DNA of 11,400 bases from Geosiphon pyriformis (lineage: Eukaryota; Glomeromycota; Glomeromycetes; Archaeosporales; Geosiphonaceae): the NCBI GenBank assembly GCA_016748015.1, contig JAAOMT010000168.1:143108-154507 (forward strand), in the 5' to 3' direction. Of this stretch, positions 9,481 to 11,400 are shown one piece after another; position 1 is the first letter of the stretch; every line of letters begins with the position of its first letter. The notes under the pieces were generated by a model. That model did not search any database. It worked only from the letters and a program-made list of their open reading frames with translations, and was not told where the DNA came from. The position numbers and the translations under genes are program-made.

Positions 9481-9530
9481 TTATTTTTTTTAAAATATTA
9501 TACTTATTATACATACTGTTATAGGTGATT

Positions 9531-10204
9531 ATTTAAGGTGTTAAAATAAATAACAAATCTGTAATTTGGTATTCAATAGTTATTGATAATGGTAATTTCT
9601 GAAGGTTTTGTGATTTAAAAGTTTTGGTTAAATTTTTTGTATAATAGACAGAAATTCAAACTGGTTGTTTCTTTTGTAAATTTCTTTTTTTAGTATAGTG
9701 ACTGGTTTAATCTAACAGTTATGCTCTTTTAATAAATTATTTTTAAGTTTTCTATTTTTGTTTTATGGGTTTTTTATCAAGCTATTTTTTATGTTAATTA
9801 CTCAATACTTAATCTCTTAATCAATTAATAAATAACAAAAAAATAAAAATAAAAAATTAATATTTTGTTAATAGTTATGATCAAAAGCTATTGGTTTAAT
9901 ATAGTTAAGTATTAGATTTTATTAACATAGATTGTTGATAATATAAATATAATTAATATTTTTTAATCAAGCAATGATAATATAAATTAGATAATAATAA
10001 AATAAACAAAATATTAGCCGAAAAAGAAATTAGCAAAGTTATTTTTATAAAAAATAGATTAATTAATATTTTATTAATATGGATATAATTTTATTTTAAG
10101 TTATAAAAAACTATCTTTTGAAGAAAAAAGTATTTGCTAACTATTAATTATTTGTTACTGTTTTGTTTTTTTTGTTTTTAATACTTTTACTATATATACA
10201 TAAT
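9531..10204. other. AT-rich stretch without recognisable gene
   Basis: This lies between the truncated 5' end of the - strand relic and the next - strand coding relic. Single-strand composition changes here: to the left the + strand has more C than G, to the right more G than C and a strong T excess. Neither strand gives a frame with recognisable motifs. It may include the missing part of either neighbour or simple target DNA. Confidence 0.5.
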
Positions 10205-11345
10205 TTGTATTATATAAAATTCTATATATTTTTACTTTTTTTTACATTTCTTTTTGAAAATATACTCATTCTTGAAAATATGTTGTAATTTTTTGAAAAT
10301 ATGCTATAATTTCTTAAAAATATACTTGTTAAATATTATTTTCTTATTGGTCTATTTTATAATCTGTTTTTTATTTTTTTTTGTACTTTTTTTCTATGAA
10401 TAATAATATTTTTTTTAGTATTGAATTCTGTTGAAATTTTTATTTTGAATTAAGTTTATTACTTTTTTTTCTAATATTATTTGTTTAATTCTGGTTCTTA
10501 TATCTTTGAATTAAGAGTTGGTTATTTTTTTTCCACTGGTTAATAATTATTGTTTTTATGTCTAAAAATAGTAGTATTTCTGAATAATCTTAAAATATAG
10601 TATGTAATTGATAAATTGTTTTGATGTATAGTATAAAATTTGTTTTTTTATAAAGTTTTTAATTTGTTGTACTATTTTTTGATTGAACTTTTTTTTGGAT
10701 ATGTTAATATATAATTTCTAAATATTCAGCTTTTGTTTTAATTGATAGTAGCAATATGTTATTAGAAGTTGTTTTATCTATAGCTTTCAATTTTATTTAA
10801 TTAATTTTTCAATTAAAATAGTAATTAGTATTTTTTTAAAAGTGTTTTTTACTTTTTCTATAATTTTATTTGATAAATGCTTTGTTTAATTTTGTAGTTG
10901 TTAATATAAAATAATTTTTGCTTTTTTTTTTCTTTGTGTTTTATAACAAATTATTTGAAATTAATAATTATTTTTATGTCCAATTGTTGTTGATTTATAA
11001 TTTGAAATAATTGTTGTGTTATTGTGTAGATGTGATTTGGAATTTTTATCTTTTATTGTTGTTTTTGTCACATATACTGAGTTTTTATATATTATTAACT
11101 TGATCTACTTTTTTGCATTTTTTTTAATAATTATGATTAATTCTAAATCTTGTAAAATTTTATCTGATTTAATTAGTATTTTTTGTATTCTCAGTTGTAA
11201 AATATTATTGGTAGATAATAATACTATATTGTAATATGGTTTCAGTTAATTATTATGTGCTGCTTTAATTAAAATTTGGTTATTCTATCTTAATTTATAA
11301 GTTTTATTTTCTAGAATTTTTTTGATGTAAAATGAATTATTTTAT
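10205..11345 (-). pseudogene. Unidentified long decayed coding sequence on the - strand
   Basis: On the - strand, the frame with a codon starting at 11278 reads protein-like sequence from about 11340 to 10830, for example LLSTNNILQLRIQKILIKSD and KSHLHNNTTI. After a small frame change near 10800-10830, the frame with a codon starting at 10787 continues to about 10205, for example NNILLLSIKTKAEYLEIIY and HTIF. Each part is broken by a handful of stops; almost all are TAA or TAG at places where Gln would fit a Gln-, Asn- and Lys-rich protein. The + strand of the region is T-rich, so the supposed coding strand is A-rich. I do not recognise the family. It does not match the ORF1 or ORF2 motifs of the neighbouring elements. 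It could be a retroelement gag/ORF1-like protein or a dead host gene. The coding nature is inference from frame continuity and stop type, and the ends are approximate. Confidence 0.45.
10254..10335 (-). repeat. Short in-frame repeat (Tyr-Phe-Gln, 6-7 codon period, 4 units)
   Basis: On the - strand the word TATTTTCAA occurs at 10262-10254, 10280-10272 and 10301-10293, with a fourth copy TATTTTTAA at 10322-10314 (Gln codon turned into a stop). The offsets are 18, 21 and 21 nt, all multiples of three, and the copies share the reading frame of the surrounding - strand relic. That supports an origin as a repeated peptide rather than random AT-rich sequence. Confidence 0.55.
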
Positions 11346-11400
11346 TTAGAATTAAACTTTTTATTCTATTGTTTTTTTGTTTTGATATAATGTAAAAATA

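Larger units (their letters stand above)
6960..9490 (-). pseudogene. Relic of retrotransposon ORF2 (RT to C-terminus), antisense to the first copy
   Basis: Translating the - strand in the frame with codons starting at 9420 gives a continuous match to the family for about 950 nt: LKIKMCLKFIKFF (9420 on), INKIITNFGL (9360 on), NTI then a stop for Trp (9120 on), MQNILNII (9087 on), KQFTYLVSAVL near 8800, and FYNLKSF near 8630. More than ten stops interrupt it, most at positions that are Trp or Gln in the family, but there is no indel in that stretch. Beyond about 8450 the match continues with some frame changes into RNase H and the C-terminal IINFVYNLV block near 7220. The open stretch 9087-8830 is only a fragment of this relic, not a separate gene. 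Confidence 0.88.
6840..9530 (-). mobile_element. 5'-truncated, heavily decayed non-LTR retrotransposon, same family, - strand
   Basis: Read on the - strand, this is a co-linear relic of the + strand element. It runs from RT motif A (about 9480), through the RT palm and thumb, RNase H (about 8110-7800) and the CKGFVF-type block (7306-7289), to the 3' UTR (about 6959-6840). ORF1, the endonuclease and the first part of RT are absent. Such 5' truncation is typical of incomplete target-primed reverse transcription. The upstream limit is uncertain: a weak match to the residues before motif A reaches about 9530, where base composition also changes. GC is very low (6 of 60 in 8881-8940) and I find no CG dinucleotide in 6781-9540. 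Confidence 0.88.

Noticed and set aside
6781-9540. Classical CpA-directed repeat-induced point mutation
   Set aside because: The low-indel GC-to-AT pattern is similar, but CA and TG words remain frequent in the relic while CG is absent, so the Neurospora context signature is not evident. A quantitative count is needed before naming a mechanism.
11016-11234. A hydrophobic 72-codon + strand frame that could look like a small membrane protein
   Set aside because: It starts with GTG, is dominated by Phe, Ile and Leu as expected from T-rich sequence, and lies opposite a - strand stretch that reads more like protein. No supporting signal was seen.
1-11400. Organellar origin for the very AT-rich flanks
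   Set aside because: No tRNA, rRNA or respiratory-chain gene is visible, and much of the AT-rich DNA proves to be decayed nuclear-type retrotransposon.

Overview
The window looks like accessory DNA from a very AT-rich eukaryotic genome. The best guess is an arbuscular mycorrhizal fungus of the Rhizophagus irregularis type. That guess rests on recall of a very abundant two-ORF non-LTR retrotransposon family in those genomes, whose protein motifs match throughout; no database search was run. I see no intact host gene, tRNA, rRNA, CRISPR array or prokaryotic-style operon. All of the coding-like sequence is dead or dying mobile DNA.

Layout. (1) 1-539 is AT-rich flank. It holds a six-unit tandem repeat of about 20 bp (368-488) just outside the 5' end of a retrotransposon. 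(2) About 540-6764 is a nearly full-length non-LTR retrotransposon on the + strand. ORF1 (682-2461) is an RNA-binding protein with RRM-like domains and a zinc knuckle. ORF2 (2458-6632) runs endonuclease, reverse transcriptase, RNase H, C-terminal zinc finger. The two ORFs overlap as ATGA. The copy is dead: it has in-frame stops, a frameshift in ORF1, several lost catalytic or metal-binding residues, and an internal deletion of about 510 bp that removed the RT catalytic core. (3) 6765-6839 is an AT-rich connector. (4) About 6840-9530 is a second, 5'-truncated copy of the same family on the - strand, so the two elements lie tail to tail. It is far more decayed and contains no CG dinucleotide, yet it reads in one frame for about 950 nt. 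It keeps the RT segment that the + copy lost, with the catalytic FVDD changed to FINN. (5) 9531-10204 is AT-rich with nothing I can identify. (6) About 10205-11345 reads on the - strand as a long decayed, unidentified coding sequence. Most of its stops could be former glutamine codons. It contains a short repeat of a Tyr-Phe-Gln motif.

How the parts relate. ORF1 and ORF2 would once have formed one retrotransposition machine: ORF1 protein coats the RNA, the ORF2 endonuclease nicks the target, RT copies the RNA and RNase H removes it. Nothing here can do that now. The value of the window is as a record of decay. Two copies of one family sit side by side at very different stages of GC-to-AT mutation, next to a third, unrelated coding relic that appears to have been altered in the same way.
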